From Streptomyces sp. WMMC500 (GTDB lineage: Bacteria > Actinomycetota > Actinomycetes > Streptomycetales > Streptomycetaceae), in assembly GCF_027497195.1 (NCBI RefSeq), contig NZ_CP114905.1:5095001-5159000 (forward strand): a DNA stretch of 64,000 nt, in the 5' to 3' direction. A program made the translations under genes and the position numbers. Shown here in pieces: positions 23,472 to 31,401 of the stretch. The notes below the pieces were generated by a model. The model was given only the letters and a program-made list of their open reading frames with translations. It searched no databases and was not told where the DNA came from. Position 1 is the first letter of the stretch, and each line of letters opens with the position of its first letter.

Positions 23472-24733
23472 TAGCCGCACCGGGCCGGGGGTTTCGCGTC
23501 CTCCGCGGGCGTGCGGTACGCCCTCAGCGGGGAGTTGGCGGCGGCCGTCGCCGCTATCGCCGCCACCGCCGCCAGGCCGCCCGTCACCAGGGAGACCGTC
23601 GCGGAGGTGGCGGAGGCGACGAGGCCGCCGCGGAAGTTGCCGAGTTCCGGGCCCGCCACGCCTATGACGTGCTCGACCGACGAGACCCGGCCCCGGTAGG
23701 CGTCCGGGGTTTCGAGCTGGACCAGGGCGCTGCGGGTGATGACGGAGACCGTGTCGGCCGCGCCCGCGACGGCGAGGCAGGCGAGAGCCAGCCAGAGAGG
23801 GCCCGCCAGGCCGAAGGAGGCGAGGGCCAGGCCCCAGACGGTGGCTGCCGTCAGTTGGACCAGGCCGCCGCGGCGGACGCGGGTGACCGTGCCGGAGAGC
23901 AGGCCCGCCGTGATGCCGCCGACCGCGACGGCCGAGAGGAACAGGCCGAGGGTCTGCGGGTTGCCGCCGAAGCGGGCCTCGTTGACGAGGGGGAAGAGCG
24001 CGATGGGCATCGCGAGGAGGGTGGCGGACAGGTCGGTGGCCAGCGAGCCCCACAGCGTGGGGCGGGCGAGGACGATGCGCCAGCCGCCGCGTTCCGCCCG
24101 GCGTCTGCCGCCCTTGGCCCGTACGCCCTCGGGGGGCATCGCGGGGAGGCGGAGGACCGCGAGCATCGCGACGGCGATGGCGGCGGCCTGGGTGGCGTAC
24201 GCGGCGGGCAGGCCCCACCGGGCGATGATCAGGCCGGCCGTGGCGGGTCCCGCGAGCATGGCCGCCTGGAAGGAGACGTTGTTCAGCGCGAGGCCCGCCG
24301 CGACCTGGTCGGCCGGGAGCAGGCGGACCGGGAAGGTGCGCCGGGCGGGGGCGCCGAGGGCGGCGAAGGCCGTGGCGCACGCCACCAGGGCGAGGAGGAG
24401 GACGACGTTGGTGTTGTCCGCCAGCGCCTGGGTGCACAGGGCGCCCGCGGCCAGCAACTGGCCCGCGGTCGTGGCCCGTACGAGCGCGCGGCGGTCGACG
24501 GTGTCCGCGAGGGTGCCGCCGAGGAGGCCGAACAGGATCATCGGCAGTCCGGTGGCCAGGCCGATGGCGCCGGTGCCGACGGGGCTGCCCGTCAGGTCCC
24601 AGACCTGGGCGAGGACGGCGACGAGGGTGATCTGCGCGCCGAGTTGGGAGGCCGAGGTGCCTGCCCACAGGGCGCGGAACGCAGGACTGCCGCGCAGCGG
24701 GCGGGTGTCGAGGAAGCGGACGCGCCGGCTCAT
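23471..24733 (-). CDS. MFS transporter, EntS-like (MFS_3)
   Basis: 420 residues with about 12 hydrophobic spans. GGTLADTVDRRAL in the first cytoplasmic loop is the MFS motif A variant of the EntS/MFS_3 branch, and the C-terminal half has the ETPDAYRGRVSSVEHVIGVAGPELGNFRGG segment typical of that family. It likely exports a small hydrophobic compound or siderophore. Its ATG overlaps the marR stop by 4 bases, so the pair is a regulator-exporter operon. Confidence 0.88.
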   Translation of the reverse strand: MSRRVRFLDTRPLRGSPAFRALWAGTSASQLGAQITLVAVLAQVWDLTGSPVGTGAIGLATGLPMILFGLLGGTLADTVDRRALVRATTAGQLLAAGALCTQALADNTNVVLLLALVACATAFAALGAPARRTFPVRLLPADQVAAGLALNNVSFQAAMLAGPATAGLIIARWGLPAAYATQAAAIAVAMLAVLRLPAMPPEGVRAKGGRRRAERGGWRIVLARPTLWGSLATDLSATLLAMPIALFPLVNEARFGGNPQTLGLFLSAVAVGGITAGLLSGTVTRVRRGGLVQLTAATVWGLALASFGLAGPLWLALACLAVAGAADTVSVITRSALVQLETPDAYRGRVSSVEHVIGVAGPELGNFRGGLVASATSATVSLVTGGLAAVAAIAATAAANSPLRAYRTPAEDAKPPARCG

Positions 24734-25218
24734 CGGGGTGGCTCGGCGAGGTGCTGCTCGATGCGTGCGCGCATCGACCGGCGCGCCAGCGCCTGCTGGA
24801 CGTCCTCCACGACCGCGGGCATCGCGTACGGCAGTTCGCCGTTCAGCTCGGTGACCGCCGCGTGGGTCGCGCGCCACTCCGCCTCCAGGAACGGCACGAG
24901 CGACCGGCCGCGCTCGGTGAGGTCGATCCGCCGGGTGCGGGCGTCGGGTCCCGGCTCGGAGGTGACCAGGTCCTCCTTGCGCATCGCGGCGACGGTCTGG
25001 CTGACCGCGGAGTGCGAGCGGTGCAGGGACTCCGCGAGCTCGCGGATGGTCAGGGGTCCGGTGTGGGCGAGCCGGATCAGCGGATACGCGAACCGGGGGC
25101 GTACGCCCTCGATGCCGCGGTCGGCGTAGACCTGCTCGATCTCGGCGTCGAGGGAGGCCAGCAGCGCGTGGAGGGATTGCCAGGGGTCGGGCAGCTTGGT
25201 GGGATCCGGAGATGTCAC
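24730..25218 (-). CDS. MarR-family transcriptional regulator
   Basis: 162 residues with a winged HTH (LTIRELAESLHRSHSAVSQTVAAMRKEDLV, about 56-85) and the RTRRIDLTERGR wing. It starts at GTG 25218, directly behind a TATATT box embedded between two ACAGCGCT repeats, so the message is probably leaderless and autorepressed. It is translationally coupled to the downstream MFS exporter gene, which it likely controls. Confidence 0.9.
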   Translation of the reverse strand: MTSPDPTKLPDPWQSLHALLASLDAEIEQVYADRGIEGVRPRFAYPLIRLAHTGPLTIRELAESLHRSHSAVSQTVAAMRKEDLVTSEPGPDARTRRIDLTERGRSLVPFLEAEWRATHAAVTELNGELPYAMPAVVEDVQQALARRSMRARIEQHLAEPPR

Positions 25219-25240
25219 AGCGCTAATATAACAGCGCTGT
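25217..25240 (-). promoter_or_regulatory. MarR operator and -10 box
   Basis: ACAGCGCT (25217-25224) and the palindrome ACAGCGCTGT (25231-25240) flank AATATA, which reads TATATT on the minus strand and ends seven bases before GTG 25218. Repressor on either repeat would cover the -10. Confidence 0.65.
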
Positions 25241-25245
25241 CGTAA

Positions 25246-26118
25246 TTAGTGAGGCGCGTGTCTGTCGCGGAAGGCGCCCGGGGGCAGGCCCACCCGGCGG
25301 GTGAACAGGCGGGTGAAGTGGCCCGGGTCGGCGTAGCCGACGCGGCGGGCGATGGCCGCCACCTTGAGGTCCGTGGTGGCGAGGAGGTTCTTGGCGGTGT
25401 TCAGGCGGGTGCCGAGGACGAAGTCCTTCGGGCTGCACCCGGCCGTGTACTGGATCTCCTCGCGCAGCTCGGCCGGCGGGAGCGACAGCCTGCGGGCGTG
25501 CTCGGTCACGGTGAGGGGGAGGTGGGCGGCGCGGGCCAGTTCCTCGGCGACGGGCGGCTGGGGCGGCGGGTCGGCGCGGGAGTGGCGCAGGGTGGCGAGG
25601 AGTTCGTGGAGGGCGGCGGCGGAGGTGGCGTCGTAGGCCGGCTCGGTCTCGTTGCAGACGGTGGCGAGCTTGCGGATCGTACGACGCGCGGGGGCGCCCG
25701 TGGTGAGGGGGACGACCGCCTCCTCCGGGGCGGGGACGAGGCCGCGCAGGGTGCAGGCGGCGACGGCGGGGCCCGTGAAGCCGGCGAAGGCCACCGTCCA
25801 GCCGGGCTTTCCGGGCCCGTAGCGGTGCGGGACGCCCGGCAGCAGCCACAGCAGCGTCGGGGCGCCCACGTGCACGCGCTCCCGCCCGCCCCCGGAGAAC
25901 CAGCCGGAGCCCGCCAGCAGGACCAGCGCGACGTGGTGCTCCACCACCCGCGGCCCCACGGCGCGCGGCGGCACGTCCTGGACGCCGAGGTCCGTGCACC
26001 ACAGGCCCGCGGGCCGCCCTGCCGCCGTCGGCACCGGCCGCCGCCGCCACCGCTCGCGGCGCTCTGACCCCGGGGCCCAGTCGGTGTTCCCGACGTCGAG
26101 CCGCGCAACGCTGCCCAT
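25246..26118 (-). CDS. AraC-family transcriptional regulator with cupin-like sensor domain
   Basis: 290 residues. The N-terminal half (about 30-160) is an AraC-binding cupin-like domain; the C-terminal pair of HTH motifs includes LRLNTAKNLLATTDLKVAAIARRVGY-type sequence and FTRLFTRRVGLPPGAFR. Carbohydrate- or aromatic-responsive activators have this layout. ATG 26118 is chosen for its GGGAGAGG ribosome-binding site and because it removes a non-conserved 30-residue extension. No target is evident next to it. Confidence 0.87.
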   Translation of the reverse strand: MGSVARLDVGNTDWAPGSERRERWRRRPVPTAAGRPAGLWCTDLGVQDVPPRAVGPRVVEHHVALVLLAGSGWFSGGGRERVHVGAPTLLWLLPGVPHRYGPGKPGWTVAFAGFTGPAVAACTLRGLVPAPEEAVVPLTTGAPARRTIRKLATVCNETEPAYDATSAAALHELLATLRHSRADPPPQPPVAEELARAAHLPLTVTEHARRLSLPPAELREEIQYTAGCSPKDFVLGTRLNTAKNLLATTDLKVAAIARRVGYADPGHFTRLFTRRVGLPPGAFRDRHAPH

Positions 26119-26226
26119 GCCTCTCCCGTACGGACTCGGTGACCGGTTCCGCAGGGGAAGAGCGCGGGCGGGGCCGGCCGTCCCGCGGCTTTGCCGGTGC
26201 TTTACCAAGCCGCGGGCTGCCGTTCG

Positions 26227-28194
26227 TCAGTAGCCGAAGGCGGGGCCCCGGTAGAAGAAGCGGAGCGAGGGCGTGGCCTCGTAGTTCGCGGTCGTGCCGA
26301 TGTCCGGGGCGTGCGGGCGGCCTTCGGCGGCGGCGCGCCAGTCGTCGAGGCCGAGGAACTGCCCGGAGGAGTCCCGCTGGGTGAAGACGACCTTGTCGTC
26401 GCCGTCGAGGAAGTACTTCCAGTGGGCGGTGGCGGCGTCGGACGCGCAGGCGCCCGGCTGCTGGCGGACCGGGGCGCCGTCGGCGTCGGTGCCGGAGTGG
26501 GTGAGGCACATGCCGGTCGCGTGGTTGCGGAGGCGTACCTCCTGGACGGGGGGCAGGGAGACGAGGAGTTCCCACTGCTGGCTGCGGGTGCCGTCGCAGT
26601 CGGCCTCGTACGGCTGGGCGCCCGCGGCGGCGGCGATGTCCATGCAGCGGCCTGTCGCGGCGACGGGCAGGGTGGTGCGGTCGTCGGCGGGCGGGGACCA
26701 GTCGGGCGGGGGGCCGGTCTCGGCGTCGCCGGCGGGCGGCGCGCCCGAGGCGGTCGGTTTGCGGTCCGGGTCGCCCTTCGCGTCGCCGTCGTCGGCCGCG
26801 CCGGCCTCGGGTCCGCCGGTGCGGTCGGCGGAGGCGGTGGGCGGCGGGTCGTCCGGGTCGTCCTCCCCGTCCTCGCGTGCCGGGTTGCTCCGCTCCGCGG
26901 TGGGGGTGGGGGCCGCGGTCGTCGCGGTGGGGACGGGCTGGGGCGGGGGGTCGCCGCCGCCCGGGAGGGTGGTGTAGCCGGTGACGACGACGGCGAGCAC
27001 GGCGGCGCCGACGGAGGCGGCCTTGACGGCGGCGGCGAGCCCGCTGGACGCGGCGGCGCCGGATGCTCCGCCGGCGGAGACGGACGCGGAGGTGGAGGCG
27101 GAGGTGGAACCGAGGGTCGCGACGGCGCCGTGCGCACCGCCGGTGCCTGCGCCGCCCGCGGCCGCGCCCGCCTCGGCCACCTCGCCGCCGGGCGCCGCGG
27201 TGCCACCGGCGGCCCCCGCCGTCGCGGCGTCCGCGGTACCCGCCGCTCCCGCGGCCGTGGGGTCCGAGGCGCCGTTGGCGCCGGGCGTCCCCGCCCCCGT
27301 ACCCGGCGTCGAACCCTCCGCGCCTGTACCCGGCGCTCCCGTATCCAGCGCCGCACCCGCCTCCCCCGAACCCGGCGCACCCTCCGGTCCGCCCACCCCG
27401 TACGACGCCCCCGCCCACAGCAGCAGGCTCGCCGGCAGCGCCGCGGCCAGCGAGCCGTTCAGCTCCCGCAGCTCCGCGCTCGTCCGCCGGCACCGCCGGC
27501 ACACCGCCAAGTGGTGCTCCAGCCCCCGCTGTCCGCGCCGCCGGCCCCCGCGCCGTACCGACGCGGCCAGCAGCCCCGTGTAGTGCCGGCACTCCGCCGG
27601 CGCCCCGGCGTCCCCCGCGCGCTCCGCCAGGTACGCCTCGCGCAGCCCCTCCCGCGCCCGCGCCGTGAGCGACGCGACGCCGCTCGTCGTCAGGCCCAGC
27701 AGCGGCGCGATGCGGTCCGGCGACTCGCCCTCGACCGCCGAGTGCCACAGCGCCGTCTGCCACCGCTCCGGCAGGCTGCGGAACGCGCGCAGCACCAGGT
27801 TCGCGTCCTCCCTGCGCAGCGTGCCCTCCTCGCTGCTCTCCACCGTCGGCGCCCGCGTCAGCCAGCTCTCGAAGTCGGGGGACAGCTCGGTGCGCCGGGC
27901 CGTACGGGACCACGCGGCCGCGGTACGCCGGACGGTCGCCAGCAGGTACGGCCGCCACGGTCCGTCGGGCCCGCTGCCGCCGCGTACCGCCCGCAGGGCC
28001 CCGGCGAACGCCTCCGACGCGAGGTCCTCCGCGGTGTGCGGGTCGCGCGTGCAACTGCGCGCGTACGCGAGGACGGCGGCGCGGTGCCGCCGGTACAGCT
28101 CGTCGAGCGCCGCGTCGGCGGCGCCGGGCGGCGCGGCGCGGACCCGGGCGGTCAGGTCGGCGTCGGCGGTCGGGGTCTCGGACATGGCGGTCAT
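26227..28194 (-). CDS. Membrane-tethered ECF sigma factor fused to zinc-finger, TM helix and lectin-like domain
   Basis: 655 residues. Sigma region 2 lies at about 30-95 (AALDELYRRHRAAVLAYARSCTRDPHTAEDLASEAF) and region 4 at about 135-190 (LPERWQTALWHSAVEGESPDRIAPLLGLTTSGVASL). A zinc-binding anti-sigma-like motif HHLAVCRRC follows near 235. Then come a long Ala/Gly/Thr/Ser-rich linker, one TM helix near 385, a Pro/Asp-rich extracytoplasmic spacer and a ricin-B-like C-terminal domain (about 510-655; RCMDIAAAAGAQ, QQWELLV, GMCLTHSG). It would hold the sigma domain at the membrane until an outside, perhaps carbohydrate, signal acts. ATG 28185 is an alternative start. Confidence 0.85.
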   Translation of the reverse strand: MTAMSETPTADADLTARVRAAPPGAADAALDELYRRHRAAVLAYARSCTRDPHTAEDLASEAFAGALRAVRGGSGPDGPWRPYLLATVRRTAAAWSRTARRTELSPDFESWLTRAPTVESSEEGTLRREDANLVLRAFRSLPERWQTALWHSAVEGESPDRIAPLLGLTTSGVASLTARAREGLREAYLAERAGDAGAPAECRHYTGLLAASVRRGGRRRGQRGLEHHLAVCRRCRRTSAELRELNGSLAAALPASLLLWAGASYGVGGPEGAPGSGEAGAALDTGAPGTGAEGSTPGTGAGTPGANGASDPTAAGAAGTADAATAGAAGGTAAPGGEVAEAGAAAGGAGTGGAHGAVATLGSTSASTSASVSAGGASGAAASSGLAAAVKAASVGAAVLAVVVTGYTTLPGGGDPPPQPVPTATTAAPTPTAERSNPAREDGEDDPDDPPPTASADRTGGPEAGAADDGDAKGDPDRKPTASGAPPAGDAETGPPPDWSPPADDRTTLPVAATGRCMDIAAAAGAQPYEADCDGTRSQQWELLVSLPPVQEVRLRNHATGMCLTHSGTDADGAPVRQQPGACASDAATAHWKYFLDGDDKVVFTQRDSSGQFLGLDDWRAAAEGRPHAPDIGTTANYEATPSLRFFYRGPAFGY

Positions 28195-28336
28195 TCCATG
28201 AGGGGGAGAAGGGCGGAGGAACGCTTGTCAGGCGGAGAGCGGGCTACGGGCGGCCCGTCCCGCGACGATGCGAATCCGTTATGCGGCCGGGGAGTTCACC
28301 GGGACAGAAGTGCAAGTGCCCGCGGTGACCGGGGAC

Positions 28337-28364
28337 TTGGTCCGCCATGTGACGTGTGTAATTT
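28337..28364 (+). promoter_or_regulatory. Candidate promoter of the collagenase gene
   Basis: TTGGTC (28337-28342) and TAATTT (28359-28364) are 16 bp apart. The AT-rich -10 region overlaps an imperfect dyad CATGTGACG..TTTTACATG (28346-28370) that could bind a regulator. Confidence 0.45.
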
Positions 28365-28422
28365 TACATGGCACCAAAGTCTCGTGTGCATGACAGCACT
28401 CGGCACCCACTCGGAGGCTCAC

Positions 28423-30378
28423 GTGATAGCCAAACCCCCCACGGCGAGAACGGGGTTCACCCTGCTGATCGCCGCCCTCGTCATGTGTCTGGGAGCGGCG
28501 TACGCCCTCGTCGTCCCCGCCGGCGCCACCGCGGCGCCGGACCGGGCCCCCGCGCCCGTATCGGCCCTCGCGCCCAGCCCGGCCACCCCCGACGCGATCG
28601 CCGCCGGCCTCGCGCCCGCCGACCCGGCGACGACCGCCGAGCCGAAGGCGGAGGCCACCCTCCTCCCGCCCGTGGCGGCCACCGCCGACGCCGCCGCGCG
28701 CAAGCTGGCCCGTACCGCGGCCGGGCCCGGGGAAGCTGCCTGCAACGTCGCCGATTTCACCTCCAAGACCGGCGCCGCGCTGGTCGACCAGATCAAGGCG
28801 TCGGAGACGGCCTGCGTCAACACGCTGTTCGGCGTCACCGGTGCCGACGCCCGCGCGCTCTTCCAGGAGTCGCAGATGGTCACGGTGGCCAACGCCTACC
28901 GCGACACCGCCTCGTCGTACCAGGGCGACAACAGCGCGTCGATCACCCAGATCGTGCTGTACCTGCGCGCCGGCTACTACGTGCAGTACGGCGATCCCGA
29001 CGGCGTCGGCGAGTACGGCCCGGCGCTCAAGAGCGCCGTCCAGGGCGGCCTGGACGCCTTCTTCGCCTCGCCCCGCGCGTACGACGTGACGGAGGCCAAC
29101 GGCGAGACGCTGTCCGAGTCGGTCGTCCTGATCGACAGCGCCGTGGAGAACGCCCGCTACCTCGACGTGGTCAAGAAGCTGCTGACCGGCTACGACTCCT
29201 CGTACGACGAGTTCTGGTGGATGGTCAACGCCGTCAACAGCACCTACACCGTGATCTTCCGCGGCAACTGGGTGCCCGAGTTCATCGACGCCGTGGCCGC
29301 CGACCAGAGCCTGCTCGCCCTTCTGCGGGACTTCGCCGTGAAACACAAGGACCTCGTCGGCACCGACAAGCAGTTCCTCGCCACCAACGCCGGCCGCGAA
29401 CTGGGCCGCTTCCTCCAGCACGACCAGCTCCGCGAGGCGGTCCGCCCGCTGGCCAGGGAGCTGCTCGACGCCACCTCCCTCGACGACCCCGCCACCGCCG
29501 CGCTGTGGGTCGGCGTCGCCGAGATGACGGACGCCTTCGACAAGGAGAACTGCGACTTCTTCGGCACGTGCAACCTCCAGGAGCGCGTGCGTCAGGCGGT
29601 GCTGCCGGTCACGCACACGTGTGCCGACAGCCTGGAGATCGTGGCGCAGAAGCTGACCGACGAGCAGCTCGCGCAGTCCTGCACGAGCATGCTCGGGCAG
29701 GACGAGTTCTTCCACGGCGTGGCCAAGGACAGCGGGCCGGTGGCGGACGACCACAACACCAAACTGGAGGTCGTCGCCTTCGACTCCAGCCTCGACTACC
29801 GGACCTACGCCGGCGTCGTCTTCGGCATCGACACCAACAACGGCGGCATGTACCTGGAGGGCGACCCGGCGCAGGAAGGCAACCTGCCGCGCTTCATCGC
29901 CTACCGCGCGGAGTGGGCCGACGAGTTCGAGATATGGAACCTCAACCACGAGTACACGCACTACCTCGACGGCCGGTTCAACATGTACGGCGACTTCGCG
30001 GAGAACATGAAGACCCCGACCGTCATGTGGATCGAGGGCTTCGCCGAGTACGTCAGCTACGCGTACCGCGACCTCCCCAACGAGGACGCGATCGCCGAGG
30101 CGGGGAACAACACCTACGCCCTCAGCACGCTCTTCGGCACCACCTACGAGAACGCCGACTCCACCCGCATCTACCAGTGGGGTTACCTCGCGGTCCGCTA
30201 CCTCCTCCAGTCCCACCCGGAGGACGTCGCCGCGCTGCTGGGCCACTACCGCACCGGTGACTGGGAGGCCGCGCGCACGCTGCTGACCGGCACCATCGGC
30301 AACCGCTACGACGCCGACTTCGCCGCCTGGCTGAGCAGGTGCGCGGCCGGCGACTGCGGCACAGCCGCGGCGCGCTAG
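28423..30378 (+). CDS. Secreted M9-family collagenase (zinc metalloprotease)
   Basis: 651 residues. A signal peptide (hydrophobic core about 12-32) and a Pro/Ala-rich region precede the collagenase activator and peptidase domains. The zinc site HEYTH is at 509-513 and the third ligand Glu is about residue 538 in WIEGFAEY, the M9 gluzincin arrangement. No PKD or collagen-binding domain follows, so it is the minimal form. GTG 28423 is chosen because GGAGG lies five bases upstream; ATG 28390 has no site. A bidirectional hairpin separates it from the convergent ABC operon. Confidence 0.92.
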   Translation: MIAKPPTARTGFTLLIAALVMCLGAAYALVVPAGATAAPDRAPAPVSALAPSPATPDAIAAGLAPADPATTAEPKAEATLLPPVAATADAAARKLARTAAGPGEAACNVADFTSKTGAALVDQIKASETACVNTLFGVTGADARALFQESQMVTVANAYRDTASSYQGDNSASITQIVLYLRAGYYVQYGDPDGVGEYGPALKSAVQGGLDAFFASPRAYDVTEANGETLSESVVLIDSAVENARYLDVVKKLLTGYDSSYDEFWWMVNAVNSTYTVIFRGNWVPEFIDAVAADQSLLALLRDFAVKHKDLVGTDKQFLATNAGRELGRFLQHDQLREAVRPLARELLDATSLDDPATAALWVGVAEMTDAFDKENCDFFGTCNLQERVRQAVLPVTHTCADSLEIVAQKLTDEQLAQSCTSMLGQDEFFHGVAKDSGPVADDHNTKLEVVAFDSSLDYRTYAGVVFGIDTNNGGMYLEGDPAQEGNLPRFIAYRAEWADEFEIWNLNHEYTHYLDGRFNMYGDFAENMKTPTVMWIEGFAEYVSYAYRDLPNEDAIAEAGNNTYALSTLFGTTYENADSTRIYQWGYLAVRYLLQSHPEDVAALLGHYRTGDWEAARTLLTGTIGNRYDADFAAWLSRCAAGDCGTAAAR

Positions 30379-30393
30379 CCCTCGATGATCCGA

Positions 30394-30423
30394 TGCCCCG
30401 TCCGCGACCCGGCGGGCGGGGCA
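30394..30423. terminator. Bidirectional hairpin between convergent genes
   Basis: TGCCCCGTCCGC (30394-30405) pairs with GCGGGCGGGGCA (30412-30423) with one G-T wobble and a six-base loop. It lies between the collagenase and the ABC permease stop codons and could serve both. Confidence 0.65.
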
Positions 30424-30438
30424 CCGCCGCGCGTGGCT

Positions 30439-31401
30439 TCAGCGCCGGGAGCGGCGCAGGAACTGGTCGAGGGTGACGGCGGTGAGGATCAGCAGGCCCT
30501 CGATCGCCTGCTTGTACGTCGGGTTCCAGCCCAGCAGGTTGAAGCCGTTCGAGATCAGGCCCAGCAGCAACACCCCGATCAGCGTGCGCCAGATCGTGCC
30601 CTCGCCGCCGAGGATGCTCGTGCCGCCGATGATGACCGCGGCGATCGCGGTGAGTTCCAGCAGCGTCCCCGTGCTGGCCTGCGCCGAGCCGCTGCGGGTC
30701 GCCGTCACCAGGCCCGCGAGGCCCGCGCAGGTCCCGCTCAGCGCGAGGGTGACCACCCGCACGACGCCCGTTCTGACCCCCGACAGCCGGGCCGCCTCCG
30801 GGTTCCCGCCGACCGCGTAGATGCTGCGGCCCAGCGTCGTACGGGACTGGAGGAGCCAGCACGCCGCCGCCACCCCGAGGAACAGCAGCGAGGGTGCCGT
30901 CACGTCGGCGAGGACCGTGGGGCTGCTCAACTCGGCGAAGGAGTCGAGCTGGTCGGCGTGCGGGTACACGATCGCGCCGCCGGTGAGGATCACGGCCAGG
31001 CCGCGGTAGACGATGCTCAGCGCCAGCGTCGCGATGAACGAGTGCACCCGGGAGACGACGGTGACCAGCCCCGTCACCGTGCCCATCAGCGCGCCCGTGG
31101 CGACCGCCGCCGCGTAGCCCGCCGGGACGCCCGCGGCGCGCGTGGTCTCCACAGCGACGATCGCGCTGACGGCGAGGACCGCGCTGACCGACAGGTCGAA
31201 CATCCCGCACGTGATGCAGAGGGTCAGCCCGCACGCCAACAGGCCGATCACCACCGCCTGGTCGAGGACGTTCACGAGGTTGCCCGAGGTCAGGAACGTG
31301 TCCGTGGAGAGCGAGAGGGCCGCCGCGAGCAGCAGCGGGGCGGCCACGATCCCGTAGTCGCGGATCTCCAGCCCGCCGCGGGGCGCGGGGGGACGGCTCA
31401 T
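30439..31401 (-). CDS. Sugar ABC transporter permease (RbsC-like)
   Basis: 320 residues with about ten hydrophobic helices. It has the BPD_transp_2 signature: GMFDLSVSAVLAVSA near residue 65 and the AVGGNPEAARLSGV cytoplasmic loop near 190 that contacts the ATPase. It forms the channel of a CUT2 (ribose/xylose-type) importer. ATG overlaps the ATPase stop by 4 bases. Only one permease gene is present, so it probably works as a homodimer. Confidence 0.9.
   Translation of the reverse strand: MSRPPAPRGGLEIRDYGIVAAPLLLAAALSLSTDTFLTSGNLVNVLDQAVVIGLLACGLTLCITCGMFDLSVSAVLAVSAIVAVETTRAAGVPAGYAAAVATGALMGTVTGLVTVVSRVHSFIATLALSIVYRGLAVILTGGAIVYPHADQLDSFAELSSPTVLADVTAPSLLFLGVAAACWLLQSRTTLGRSIYAVGGNPEAARLSGVRTGVVRVVTLALSGTCAGLAGLVTATRSGSAQASTGTLLELTAIAAVIIGGTSILGGEGTIWRTLIGVLLLGLISNGFNLLGWNPTYKQAIEGLLILTAVTLDQFLRRSRR

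Noticed and set aside
23420-25129. Long plus-strand open frame opposite the MFS/MarR genes
   Set aside because: Low-complexity Gly/Arg/Glu composition and wrong third-position GC; it is the antisense shadow of two well-supported minus-strand genes.
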